A DNA stretch of 64,000 bases, from the NCBI GenBank assembly GCA_937870755.1, contig CALMZV010000027.1:368390-432389 (forward strand), written 5' to 3'. The stretch is from an uncultured Methylocystaceae bacterium (GTDB lineage: Bacteria > Pseudomonadota > Alphaproteobacteria > Rhizobiales > Beijerinckiaceae). Each line of letters opens with the position of its first letter. The first letter of the stretch is position 1. This document shows, piece by piece, positions 54,849 to 63,040 of the stretch. The translations under genes were made by a program, and so were the position numbers. The notes beneath the pieces were generated by a model that was given only the letters and a program-made list of their open reading frames with translations, was not told the DNA's origin and did no database searches.

Positions 54849-55265
54849 TCAAATCGCGACGATCGCTTCTCCTGCGAGCTTGATGTCGCCCTTTTCGTCT
54901 TTCATCGTCAGCATGATGCGTGCGCGCTGCTCGCCGTCGGACGTGAAGACGTCCATCACCTCGCCCTCGCAGGAGAGCCGGGCGCCGACCTGCGTGATCG
55001 CGGCGAAGCGGGTCGAGAAGGCGCGGATGCGATCGGGGGAGACGGCGTCCGTCAGCGCCTGCCCGAGATATCCCATGACGAGCATGCCGTGCGCGAAGAC
55101 GTCGGGAAATCCGGCCTTCGTCGCAAAGTCGGTATCGACGTGGATCGGGTTGTGATCGCCGGAGGCGCCGCAATAGAGCGCCAGGCGATGACGGGAGATC
55201 GGCGCAAAGCTCTTGTTCGCCAGTTTCTGGCCGACAGCGAACGGCTGTTGAGATGAGGACGACAT
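54849..55265 (-). CDS. MaoC-family (hot-dog) enoyl-CoA hydratase
   Basis: A 138-residue single hot-dog protein. It contains YCGASGDHNPIHVDTDFATK (hydratase-2 motif with the Asp/His pair) and the following FPDVFAHGMLVMGYLGQAL. It should hydrate a 2-enoyl-CoA to the (R)- or (S)-3-hydroxyacyl-CoA. It lies 9 bp after the other MaoC-type gene; such neighbouring single-domain pairs often form heterodimers. Confidence 0.9.
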   Translation of the reverse strand: MSSSSQQPFAVGQKLANKSFAPISRHRLALYCGASGDHNPIHVDTDFATKAGFPDVFAHGMLVMGYLGQALTDAVSPDRIRAFSTRFAAITQVGARLSCEGEVMDVFTSDGEQRARIMLTMKDEKGDIKLAGEAIVAI

Positions 55266-55274
55266 GACCCGCTC

Positions 55275-55718
55275 CTAGTTTCTCACGACGATGGAGCGGA
55301 CGGTGTCCGCGACATGCCTGCCGTTCTGGTTGGTGACGCGGGTCTCGACGTCGATGATCGTCAGCGCGCCGCCCTTCTTCTGCGCGACGTCGGTCACGCG
55401 CGACTCGAAGGTCAGCGTGTCGCCGACCACGACAGGCGCGTGATAGGCGAAGCGCTGCTCGCCGTGCAGGACGCGCCCGAGGTCGATCTTCAGCTTTTCG
55501 AGGAACTCGAACGGCTTCTCCGAATCCATCATCTCCAGGCAGAAGAGATAGGTCGGCGGGATCGGCGTCGCCGCATAGCCGGCGGCCTGGACGGCCGCCG
55601 GATCGCGATAGACCGGATTGGTTTCGCCGAGCGTCTCGAAGAAGTAGCGAAGACGGCCAGGCTCGACACGCGCCTTCACCGGCGTGAAGGTCGTGCCCAC
55701 GGCGGATTGATCGACCAT
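55275..55718 (-). CDS. MaoC-like N-terminal-type dehydratase subunit
   Basis: The start at 55718 (MVDQSAVGTTFTPVKARVEP) gives 147 residues, 8 bp after the thiolase stop. The sequence RLRYFFETLGETNPVYRDPA, AAGYAATPIPPTYLFCLEMM and LHGEQRFAYHAPVVVGDTLT matches the FAS1-type/MaoC N-terminal subfamily, which often lacks the catalytic Asp/His pair and serves as a partner of a catalytic MaoC. Together with the adjacent 138-residue protein it probably makes a two-subunit hydratase. Confidence 0.88.
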   Translation of the reverse strand: MVDQSAVGTTFTPVKARVEPGRLRYFFETLGETNPVYRDPAAVQAAGYAATPIPPTYLFCLEMMDSEKPFEFLEKLKIDLGRVLHGEQRFAYHAPVVVGDTLTFESRVTDVAQKKGGALTIIDVETRVTNQNGRHVADTVRSIVVRN

Positions 55719-55726
55719 GCGGCGCC

Positions 55727-56911
55727 TCAGTTCTTTTCGTACATGGTGACGACGCAGGCGCCGCCGAGACCGAGGTTGTGCTGGAGCGCGCGGGAGACAC
55801 CGTCGACCTGCGTGCCGCCAGCCGCGCCGCGCAACTGGCGCGTGAGTTCGTAGCATTGCGCAAGGCCGGTCGCGCCGAGCGGATGGCCCTTGGACAGGAG
55901 GCCGCCCGAGGGATTGGTGACGACCCGGCCGCCGTAGGTGTTGTCGCCCTTGTCGACGAATTCCGCCGCGCCGCCTTCCGGGCACAGTCCGAGCGCCTCA
56001 TATGTGATCAACTCATTCTGCGCGAAACAGTCGTGGAGTTCGACGACGCCGATTTCGTCCGGCCCCACGCCCGCCTTCTCGTAGACCTTCTGGGCGGCGG
56101 CTTTCGCCATGTCGTAGCCGACCACCTTCATCATGTCGTGGCTCTCGAAGGTCGAGGGCGTATCGGTCGTCATCGTCTGAGCGCGGATGCGCACGTCGGT
56201 GCGCAGCCCTTTCCGCTTCGCGAATTCCTCCGAAACGAGGATCGCCGCCGCCGCGCCGCAGGTCGGCGGGCAGGCCATCAGGCGCGTCATCACGCCCTGC
56301 CACACGGCGGGCGAGGCCATGACCTCCTCGGTGGTCACCTCTTTGCGGAAGATCGCGAGCGGGTTGTTGACGGCGTGGCGGCTCGCCTTGGCGCGCACCT
56401 TTGCGAAGGTCTCGAGCTTGGTGCCGTATTTCTTCATGTGGCTGAGGCCGGCGCCGCCGAAATAGCGCAGCGCGAGCGGAATTTCCTTGGCGTCCACGAG
56501 CTCCTCGGCCGCCTTGTCGAACAGTTCGAACGGGCTCGGCCGATCCTCGAAGATCGAGCCGAGCGCGCCCGGGCGCATCTGCTCGAAGCCGAGCGCCAGC
56601 ACGCAATCGGCCGCGCCCGACTCCACCGCCTGCCGCGCGAGGAACAGCGCGGTCGAGCCGGTCGAGCAATTGTTGTTGACGTTGACGACGGGAATGCCGG
56701 TCAGGCCCAGCGGATAGATCGCGCGCTGGCCTGCCGTGGAGTCTCCGTAGACGTAGCCGGCATAAGCCTGCTGCACGTCGGCGTAGTCGATGCCCGCGTC
56801 CTGCAACGCCAGACGGCCGGCCGCTTCGCCCATCTCGTTGTAGGGCGCGCTGGCGCCCGGCTTGGCGAAGGGAATCATTCCGACGCCGGCGACAAGAACT
56901 TTCGAGCTCAT
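55727..56911 (-). CDS. SCP2-type thiolase / acetyl-CoA acetyltransferase-like
   Basis: The start at 56911 ([20 protein letters not shown]) is preceded by GAGGAGCGC. The 394-residue protein is a lipid-transfer-type thiolase with the nucleophile Cys in [40 protein letters not shown] and the His of [20 protein letters not shown]. It would release acetyl- or propionyl-CoA from a branched or cyclic 3-ketoacyl-CoA. It heads the minus-strand unit thiolase-MaoC-MaoC-SDR, divergent from the ligase genes. Confidence 0.92.
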   Translation of the reverse strand: MSSKVLVAGVGMIPFAKPGASAPYNEMGEAAGRLALQDAGIDYADVQQAYAGYVYGDSTAGQRAIYPLGLTGIPVVNVNNNCSTGSTALFLARQAVESGAADCVLALGFEQMRPGALGSIFEDRPSPFELFDKAAEELVDAKEIPLALRYFGGAGLSHMKKYGTKLETFAKVRAKASRHAVNNPLAIFRKEVTTEEVMASPAVWQGVMTRLMACPPTCGAAAAILVSEEFAKRKGLRTDVRIRAQTMTTDTPSTFESHDMMKVVGYDMAKAAAQKVYEKAGVGPDEIGVVELHDCFAQNELITYEALGLCPEGGAAEFVDKGDNTYGGRVVTNPSGGLLSKGHPLGATGLAQCYELTRQLRGAAGGTQVDGVSRALQHNLGLGGACVVTMYEKN

Positions 56912-57092
56912 GCGCTCCTCCCTAATTTTCCCACTGGACTTTGTATGACCTGCCGGTAATTTAATCGGTGTGGAACCGCTGTCAACGGCGCGGTCCGGCG
57001 CGGCCGCCGCCCGGGAGGGACAGGGAAGAAGGGACATCCGGAAAATCGCGCCAGCCCGCATTCGGCCCGCCAAAGGAGGCACGCAAAGGGCG

Positions 57093-57408
57093 AACGACAA
57101 GGACATCGCCGCATACTACGATTTCATGAAGAAGTGGAATCCACAGGACAACCCGCAGGACTTCTACGCGACCGTCTCCTACGTGAACGCCAACATGCAG
57201 AAGCACCTTCTGGAAAAATGCGGCGACGACCTCACACGCCAGAACCTGATTGAAGCAGGCCTCGGACATCCATGACGTCCACCTGCCCTTGCATCTGCCG
57301 AAAATCGTTCTGAAGACGAGCGCGACGGATTTCAGCGCCTTCAAGACGCTGCAGCTTCAGCGCTTCGACGGGACGCGCTGGGTCAAGACTGATCGCGCCG
57401 GACAATAA
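57093..57408 (+). pseudogene. Remnant of a Liv-type substrate-binding protein (5' truncated, frameshifted)
   Basis: Only the C-terminal end of a binding protein remains. The frame at 57093-57260 reads [20 protein letters not shown], then LLEKCGDDLTRQNLIEA. Homology then continues in another frame to the TAA at 57408 as DIHDVHLPLHLPKIVLKTSA, then TDFSAFKTLQLQRFDGTRW. The shift falls near 57255-57265. No start codon or signal peptide region precedes it. It differs from the tail of the intact binding protein at 52629-53837, so it is a remnant of a separate transporter gene. It lies directly before the acyl-CoA ligase gene. Confidence 0.82.
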
Positions 57409-57428
57409 GGGGAGAGGAGCAAAAAAGA

Positions 57429-58994
57429 ATGAGCATCACCCATGGACTGCATCGCACGTTGCTGTTGCACCGCAACGGCGTCGCCATCAGCTTCGAGGGC
57501 CGCAGCCGCACCTGGGCTGAGGTCGGCGATCGGGTCGCGCGCCTCGCCGGCGCGTTGCGGGGACTGGGCGTCGGCGAAGGCGACCGCGTCGCCGTGCTGA
57601 TGTTGAACCAGGACCGCTATGTCGAACTCTATCTGGCGGTGGCCTGGGCCGGCGCGGCGATCGTGCCGCTCAACATCCGCTGGAGCGCGATCGAAAACGA
57701 GGACGCCGTCCGCGACTGCCGACCCGATGTCCTGTTCGTGGACGCGGCTTTCGCCGGCATGGGCGCGGAAATCGCCGGCAAGGTCGGCGGCGTGAAGCTC
57801 GTCTACGCCGATGACGCGGCCAACCCGATCGCCGCCAGCGGCGCGCTCGAATATGAGAAGCTGATCGCCGACGCCGCGCCGATCGAGGACCGGCAGGCTG
57901 GCGACGACGACCTCGCCGGCATCTTCTACACGGGCGGCACGACGGGCCGCTCCAAGGGCGTGATGCTCAGCCACCGCAACCTGATGAGCAACGCCCGCAA
58001 CATGCTGTGCGAGGGCCTGGCCTCGCCGGGCGGGACATACCTGCATGTCGCGCCGATGTTCCATCTCGCCAATGCGGCGGCGATGTATCTGCATTTCCTC
58101 GCCGGCAATTCCCACGCCGTCGTGCGCGTGTTCACGCCCGACGCCGCCGCGCAGGCGATCGAAAAGTTCAAGGTGACCGAGACGCTTCTCGTCCCGACGA
58201 TGATTCAGATGACGGTCGATCATCCCGACCTCGGGAAATACGATCTTTCGTCGCTCCGCTCGGTTCTCTACGGCGCGTCCGTCATCAGCGAGGCGGTGAT
58301 GGATCGCGCGATGGCCAAGCTGCCGAACACGCAATTCTTCCAGGCCTACGGCATGACGGAGCTGTCGCCGTGCGCGACCATTCTGCCGTGGAAAGATCAT
58401 ATTGGCGAAGGCCGCGCGAAGGGACGGCATCGTTCGGGCGGGCGGCCGACGTTCCTCGTGGACGTGCGCATCGTCGACGCCGACGACAAACCCGTGCCGA
58501 CGGGGACCGTCGGCGAGATCTGCGCGCGCGGCGAGACCGTCATGATGGGCTACTGGGAGCGGCCGGAAGAGACCGCGAAAGCCGTGGTCGACGGCTGGAT
58601 GCACACCGGCGACGGCGGCTACATGGACGAGGACGGCTATGTCTACGTCGTCGACCGGATCAAGGACATGATCATCTCCGGCGGCGAGAACATCTATTCG
58701 GCGGAAGTCGAGAATTGCATCGCGCAGCATCCGGCCGTCGCGCAATGCGCGGTGATCGGCGTTCCGCACGAGCATTGGGGCGAAACGGTCCACGCGGTCG
58801 TCATGCGCAAGCCCGGCGCCGCAGTCACGGCCGACGAAATCATCGCCTTCTGCAAGGCGCGCATCGCCGGCTACAAGTGCCCGCGCAGCGTCAAGATTCA
58901 GGACGAGCCGCTGCCCTTGTCCGGCGCGGGCAAGATCCTCAAGCGCGATCTGCGCGCGCCCTACTGGCAGGACAAGCAGCGCGGGGTCAACTGA
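57429..58994 (+). CDS. AMP-forming fatty-acid/aromatic acyl-CoA ligase
   Basis: A 521-residue adenylate-forming enzyme whose ATG follows GGGGAGAGGAGCA. Motifs: P-loop FYTGGTTGRSKGVMLSHRNL, A5 QAYGMTELSPCATIL, A7 GWMHTGDGGYMDEDGYVYVV, A8 RIKDMIISGGENIYSAEVE, and the A10 Lys in LSGAGKILKRDLR. The acid it activates is not obvious. It opens a plus-strand unit with an enoyl-CoA hydratase and a second ligase, facing the divergent thiolase/MaoC genes, so it likely feeds that beta-oxidation set. Confidence 0.9.
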   Translation: MSITHGLHRTLLLHRNGVAISFEGRSRTWAEVGDRVARLAGALRGLGVGEGDRVAVLMLNQDRYVELYLAVAWAGAAIVPLNIRWSAIENEDAVRDCRPDVLFVDAAFAGMGAEIAGKVGGVKLVYADDAANPIAASGALEYEKLIADAAPIEDRQAGDDDLAGIFYTGGTTGRSKGVMLSHRNLMSNARNMLCEGLASPGGTYLHVAPMFHLANAAAMYLHFLAGNSHAVVRVFTPDAAAQAIEKFKVTETLLVPTMIQMTVDHPDLGKYDLSSLRSVLYGASVISEAVMDRAMAKLPNTQFFQAYGMTELSPCATILPWKDHIGEGRAKGRHRSGGRPTFLVDVRIVDADDKPVPTGTVGEICARGETVMMGYWERPEETAKAVVDGWMHTGDGGYMDEDGYVYVVDRIKDMIISGGENIYSAEVENCIAQHPAVAQCAVIGVPHEHWGETVHAVVMRKPGAAVTADEIIAFCKARIAGYKCPRSVKIQDEPLPLSGAGKILKRDLRAPYWQDKQRGVN

Positions 58995-59008
58995 AGAAAG
59001 GCACGTTC

Positions 59009-59785
59009 ATGTTCCAGGTTCGGATGGAGCGTCGGGGCGCGGTCGCGATCGTCACCCTCGACAATCCGGAGCAGTACAATGCTCTGTCGCCCGGCGTTCT
59101 GGCCGGCCTCGCCGCGGCGCTCGACCAGGCGATCGCCGATCCGCAGGCCCGCGCGATCCTCCTGACGGGCGCCGGTAAAGGCTTTTGCTCCGGCGCGCAG
59201 TTCGGCGGGAACACGTTCTCGCTGGGCGAAGGCGTCGGCGAGATGATGCGGGAGAAGGTCAGCCCGCTCATCGAGAAGCTGCACAACTCGCCCAAGCCCG
59301 TCGTGACGGCGGTCAACGGGCCGGCCGCCGGCGCCGGCGTCGGCATCGCGCTGGCTGGCGACATCGTCTTCGCCGCGCGATCGGCGCGATTCATCCTCAG
59401 CTTCGTCCGGCTCGGCGCGGTGCTCGACGGCGGCACGTCGCTCTTCGTGCAGCGCTCGATCGGCGCGGCGCGCGCCCGCGCGCTGGCGTTGACCGGCGAG
59501 CCACTGACGGCCGAACGCGCCGCCGAATGGGGCCTGGTGTGGAAATGCGTGGACGACGACGCGCTCCACGCCGAGGCGCTGGCGGCGGCCGAGCGCCTCG
59601 CCGCCGGCCCCCCGCTGGCGATCGCGATGATCAAGAAGCAACTCGACGCAGCATGGACGGACGAGCTGGCGGCGACGCTCGAGGAAGAGGCGGCCGCGCA
59701 GACTCGCGCCTTCGTCACCGCCGATCTGCGCGAAGGCGCCGCGGCTTTCATCGAGAAGCGCGCTCCGGAATTCACTGGCCACTGA
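59009..59785 (+). CDS. Enoyl-CoA hydratase/isomerase (crotonase family)
   Basis: A 258-residue crotonase with ATG at 59009. Oxyanion-hole segments are GKGFCSGAQFGGNT and VTAVNGPAAGAGVGIALAGD. The substrate-binding region SARFILSFVRLGAVLDGGTS carries Asp in GAVLDGG where classical hydratases have catalytic Glu residues, so isomerase or another crotonase chemistry is possible (PaaG-like enzymes keep only Asp). It sits between two acyl-CoA ligase genes with 14- and 22-bp gaps, as part of an acyl-CoA degradation operon. Confidence 0.88.
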   Translation: MFQVRMERRGAVAIVTLDNPEQYNALSPGVLAGLAAALDQAIADPQARAILLTGAGKGFCSGAQFGGNTFSLGEGVGEMMREKVSPLIEKLHNSPKPVVTAVNGPAAGAGVGIALAGDIVFAARSARFILSFVRLGAVLDGGTSLFVQRSIGAARARALALTGEPLTAERAAEWGLVWKCVDDDALHAEALAAAERLAAGPPLAIAMIKKQLDAAWTDELAATLEEEAAAQTRAFVTADLREGAAAFIEKRAPEFTGH

Positions 59786-59807
59786 CAGAACACGAGGAGA
59801 TGGAAGC

Positions 59808-61376
59808 ATGGGCGCTCCAAACACAAGCGTTGGAGACCGCGCGCTCGGCAGGATGGTCGTCGGCGGCATATTGACGACGGCCGCGCGACGGTTTCGCGAC
59901 CGCGAGGCGATTTATTGCGTCAGCACCGGCCGACGCGTCAGCTACCGGCGTCTCAACCAGCGCTGCAATCGCCTGGCCCAAGGGCTGACCGGCCTCGGCT
60001 TCGCCAAGCCGGACGTGGTCGCCTTCCTGTGCAGCAATCGCGCCGAACTGCCAGAAATCTATTTTGCGCTCGCCAAGCTCGGGCTCGTCGGCATTCCGCT
60101 GAACTATCGCCTGGCGCCGGCCGAGATCGTCGCGCTGATGCAGGCGATGGGCGCCAGGGCGATGATCTACGAAACGCGCTTTGCCGGCGCGGCGGAGCAG
60201 GTGAAGGCGAGCCTGCCGATCGACACGTTCGTCGCGATCGGCGACGCCGCGCCCGACTGGGCCGTGGCATACGAAGATCTGCTCGCAGGTTCATCGGACA
60301 GCGAGCCGGACGTCGACGTCGAGGAGCACGATCCGTTCTATTTCAATCTCACGTCGGGCACCACCGGCCTGCCGAAATCCTACGTGCTGACGCATCTGAA
60401 CAACGCCGTCATCGGCCAGATGTTCGAATGCTACGACATGTCGAGCAAGGATGTGATCATGACGGTGTTCCCGGCGTTCGGCCGCGTCGGCTACGCCTGG
60501 ATCGCCGCAGGCGTGCTGTTTGGCGCGCGCAACGTGATCATGGACTTTCATCCCGGCGAATTCCTGCGCGTGGTCGAACAGGAGCGGGTGACGATCCTCA
60601 ATCTCGTCGCGACCATGGCTGCGATGGCGCTCGCCGAGCCGACCCTGCGACAGCGCGATCTTTCGTCGCTCCGCGGGCTGGTGTTCGCCGGCTCCATGTT
60701 TCCTGCGCCGCTCCGGGAGAAGGTGCAGGCGCAGCTTTGTCCGAACATCTACGAATACTACGGCATGCAGGAGACAGGCGCGCTGACCATATCCACGCCG
60801 GAAGACCGCAAGTTCCGGCCGGAGTCGATCGGCGCGCCGATGGCCTTCGCCGACGTGCGGATCGAGCGGCCTGACGGCAGCATCGCCGGACCGAACGAAC
60901 TCGGCGAGATCGTCGGCCGTTCGCCCGCCACCGTCACCGGCTATTTCGGGAATCCTGAAAAGTCGGCCGAGACATTTCGCGGCGGCTACGTGCATACGGG
61001 CGATCTCGGTCTGATGGACGAGGAAGGCTTCATCTTCATCAAGGGACGGCTGAAGGACATGATCATCAGCGGCGGGCAGAACGTCCACGCCGCCGAGATC
61101 GAGGAGACGCTGCTGGCGATACCGGGCGTCGCCGATTGCGCCGTGTTTGGCTTGCCGGACGAGATGTGGGGCGAGCGCGTTTCGGTCCTGATCGTGCGCG
61201 ACAGGGAGAAGGGCGAACTCACGGCGCAGGCGATCGAGGCGCACTGCCGCGACCGGCTCGCCGGCTTCAAGATCCCGCGTACAATCCTGTTCGACGAACA
61301 GCCGCTGCCGCGCACGCCGACCGGCAAGGTGCAGAAGTTTCTGCTGGTCGAGCGCTTCTCGGGCGAGAACAAGTAA
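59808..61376 (+). CDS. AMP-forming acyl-CoA ligase, second copy
   Basis: A 522-residue adenylate-forming enzyme. P-loop NLTSGTTGLPKSYVLTHLNN (an unusual Ser-Tyr after the Lys), A5 YEYYGMQETGALTIS, A7 YVHTGDLGLMDEEGFIFIKG, A8 RLKDMIISGGQNVHAAEIEE and A10 PRTPTGKVQKFLLVERF. It differs clearly from the ligase at 57429 and from AliA, so three acids of different shape may be activated in this 12-kb region. It ends the operon; a GC-rich hairpin without a T-run (61382-61412) follows. Confidence 0.9.
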   Translation: MGAPNTSVGDRALGRMVVGGILTTAARRFRDREAIYCVSTGRRVSYRRLNQRCNRLAQGLTGLGFAKPDVVAFLCSNRAELPEIYFALAKLGLVGIPLNYRLAPAEIVALMQAMGARAMIYETRFAGAAEQVKASLPIDTFVAIGDAAPDWAVAYEDLLAGSSDSEPDVDVEEHDPFYFNLTSGTTGLPKSYVLTHLNNAVIGQMFECYDMSSKDVIMTVFPAFGRVGYAWIAAGVLFGARNVIMDFHPGEFLRVVEQERVTILNLVATMAAMALAEPTLRQRDLSSLRGLVFAGSMFPAPLREKVQAQLCPNIYEYYGMQETGALTISTPEDRKFRPESIGAPMAFADVRIERPDGSIAGPNELGEIVGRSPATVTGYFGNPEKSAETFRGGYVHTGDLGLMDEEGFIFIKGRLKDMIISGGQNVHAAEIEETLLAIPGVADCAVFGLPDEMWGERVSVLIVRDREKGELTAQAIEAHCRDRLAGFKIPRTILFDEQPLPRTPTGKVQKFLLVERFSGENK

Positions 61377-61448
61377 GGCCGGGCCGGCGGCGGCCTCGCG
61401 CGGCCGCCGGCCTGGCGACATGGGTTCGGAGCAAATCGAGGAGAGCCG

Positions 61449-62159
61449 ATGAGCGCGAGACGCGCCCAAATATCGCCCTGGGCGCCGTTCGAGGACAGGC
61501 GGCGCGCGCGGGACGAGAAGAAGCATGCGGTGCTGCGCATGGCGGCGCGGCTGTTTCTGGACGTGGGGTATCATCGCGCCACGCTGAACGATGTCGCGAC
61601 GCGGCTGAACATCACCAAGCCGGCGCTCTACAATTATTTCCGCAGCAAGGAGGACATCCTCGAAGAGTGCTACCGTCTCGGCCAGCAGATGGTCGACGAG
61701 GCGATCGCGGCGATCGATGCGGAGGGCGGCGACGGCCTGACGCGGCTGCGCAAATTGATCCGCGCTTATGCGCAGCTGATGACCATCGATTTCGGCATGT
61801 GCCTCGTCCGGCTCGACGACCGGGAACTGTCGGAGGAGGCCTACCGCCGGGTGCGGGCCGAGAAGCGGCAGGACGATCTGGCCTTCCGCAGATACATAGA
61901 AGCCGGCGCGGCCGACGGCTCCATCGTTGCATGCGACGCCAAGCTCGCCGCCTTCGCCATCGCCGGATCCCTGAACTGGATCGGTCACTGGTACCGGGCG
62001 GACGGCGCATATTCGGCCGATCAGATCGCGGACCACTTCGCCAATCTTCTGACCACGGGGTTGGAGGCGAAAAGCGCCCGAGCACGCAGCCCGTCCGGCA
62101 AGAACGCCCAGAAGACATCCACGGAACCAGGCAATCGCTCGCGGAAAATCAGCCCCTGA
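61449..62159 (+). CDS. TetR-family transcriptional regulator
   Basis: A 236-residue regulator with the N-terminal HTH RMAARLFLDVGYHRATLNDV followed by NITKPALYNYFRSKEDILEE at about residues 30-75. A helical ligand domain follows. The last 30 residues (KSARARSPSGKNAQKTSTEP) form a basic, probably disordered tail not usual for the family. It is encoded 72 bp after the second ligase on the same strand and most likely regulates the surrounding acyl-CoA degradation genes, as FadR- or PsrA-like TetR proteins do. Confidence 0.9.
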   Translation: MSARRAQISPWAPFEDRRRARDEKKHAVLRMAARLFLDVGYHRATLNDVATRLNITKPALYNYFRSKEDILEECYRLGQQMVDEAIAAIDAEGGDGLTRLRKLIRAYAQLMTIDFGMCLVRLDDRELSEEAYRRVRAEKRQDDLAFRRYIEAGAADGSIVACDAKLAAFAIAGSLNWIGHWYRADGAYSADQIADHFANLLTTGLEAKSARARSPSGKNAQKTSTEPGNRSRKISP

Positions 62160-62293
62160 AAGCGAAGGCCGCTGAGCGCGGATGCATCTTGATCCGACTC
62201 ATATCCGGCCGCTGCGAAGAAGGCGGCGCATTCGCGCGGCGTGAGGCCGCCAGCAGTTCCCCGACCGCTGACGTCGCTAGTCAAGTTTAATAG

Positions 62294-63022
62294 CTATGCG
62301 CCGTCGCCTCCCAAGTATGCATCCATTAGTTGCCGGGCCAGAGAGCCTGAGCGCCATCTCTCGCCGTCGATATTGTCTACGATCTTCCCGACCGAGACTA
62401 GATACGCCCGATCGGCGCTTTCGAGCGCGACTGCGACATTCTGCTCCACAAGCAGCAGGCTCATACCGCGCTTTCTCAGAGCGGCGATGACTTTCACGAT
62501 GTCGCCGACAACTTTTGGCGCCAGTCCTGTCGACGGCTCGTCGAGGATCAGAAGTTCGGGCTTGAGGAGAAGCGCGCGACCGATGGCGACCATCTGCTGC
62601 TCGCCGCCGGAAAGCACATCCACGGGCGCATCGCGCCGCTCGGGCATGAATGGAAAGAGATCGTAGATATCGTCAAGGCTGAACTGGAATTTCGCGCCCT
62701 GCCGCCGTGCGCCCATCGTCGCCGCCAGCTTCAGGTTGGATTCGACGCTCAGTTCGCCGAATAGCCGCCGCCCTTCCAGCACCACCGCGATACCGACATC
62801 GCCGCGATTGTAAGCGGGCGCGGCGTGGATGTCCATGCCGCCTTTTTGGATGGCGCCGGACGAAATCGGGATGAGCCCGCAGATCGCCCGCACAAGCGTC
62901 GACTTGCCGGCGCCGTTGGCGCCGATGATCGCAACGCTCTCGCCAGCCCCAACGTCTATATCAACAGAATGCAGGACAACACCATTGCAGCCGAGGTGCG
63001 CATTTTTCGGCCTGGCTGAAGC
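62294..63022 (-). pseudogene. livF: livF, branched-chain amino acid ABC ATPase, truncated at its 5' end next to the CRISPR array
   Basis: The reading frame is intact from 63022 to the stop at 62294 and encodes Walker A IIGANGAGKSTLVRAICGL, the LivF-type EGRRLFGELSVESNL, signature DVLSGGEQQMVAIGRALLLK, Walker B LLILDEPSTGLAPKVV, and the C-terminus LARQLMDAYLGGDGA. Homology reaches upstream only to about LGCNGVVLHSVDIDV. The first dozen residues of LivF are missing, and there is no ATG, GTG or TTG before Walker A: the first candidate (GTG 62893) lies after it, and an in-frame TGA is at 63023-63025. The gene therefore cannot make a normal ATPase unless a CTG codon is used. Confidence 0.85.
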
Positions 63023-63040
63023 TCAACGAGAGCGACGCAA

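Noticed and set aside
56970..57275. A 101-codon frame as a small intact gene before the first ligase
   Set aside because: Only its second half has similarity, to the tail of binding proteins, and the match continues in another frame. It is a remnant, not a gene.
61382..61412. GC-rich inverted repeat after the second ligase gene as a terminator
   Set aside because: The stem is about 10 bp (61382-61391 with 61403-61412) but no T-run follows, and such GC palindromes are common by chance in this DNA.
62021..62284. An 87-codon minus-strand frame overlapping the end of the TetR gene
   Set aside because: It is mostly antisense to the TetR gene and shows no family motif.
62294..62893. Calling livF a functional 199-residue gene from the GTG at 62893
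   Set aside because: That start lies downstream of Walker A, so the product could not bind ATP. It is listed as a truncated pseudogene.
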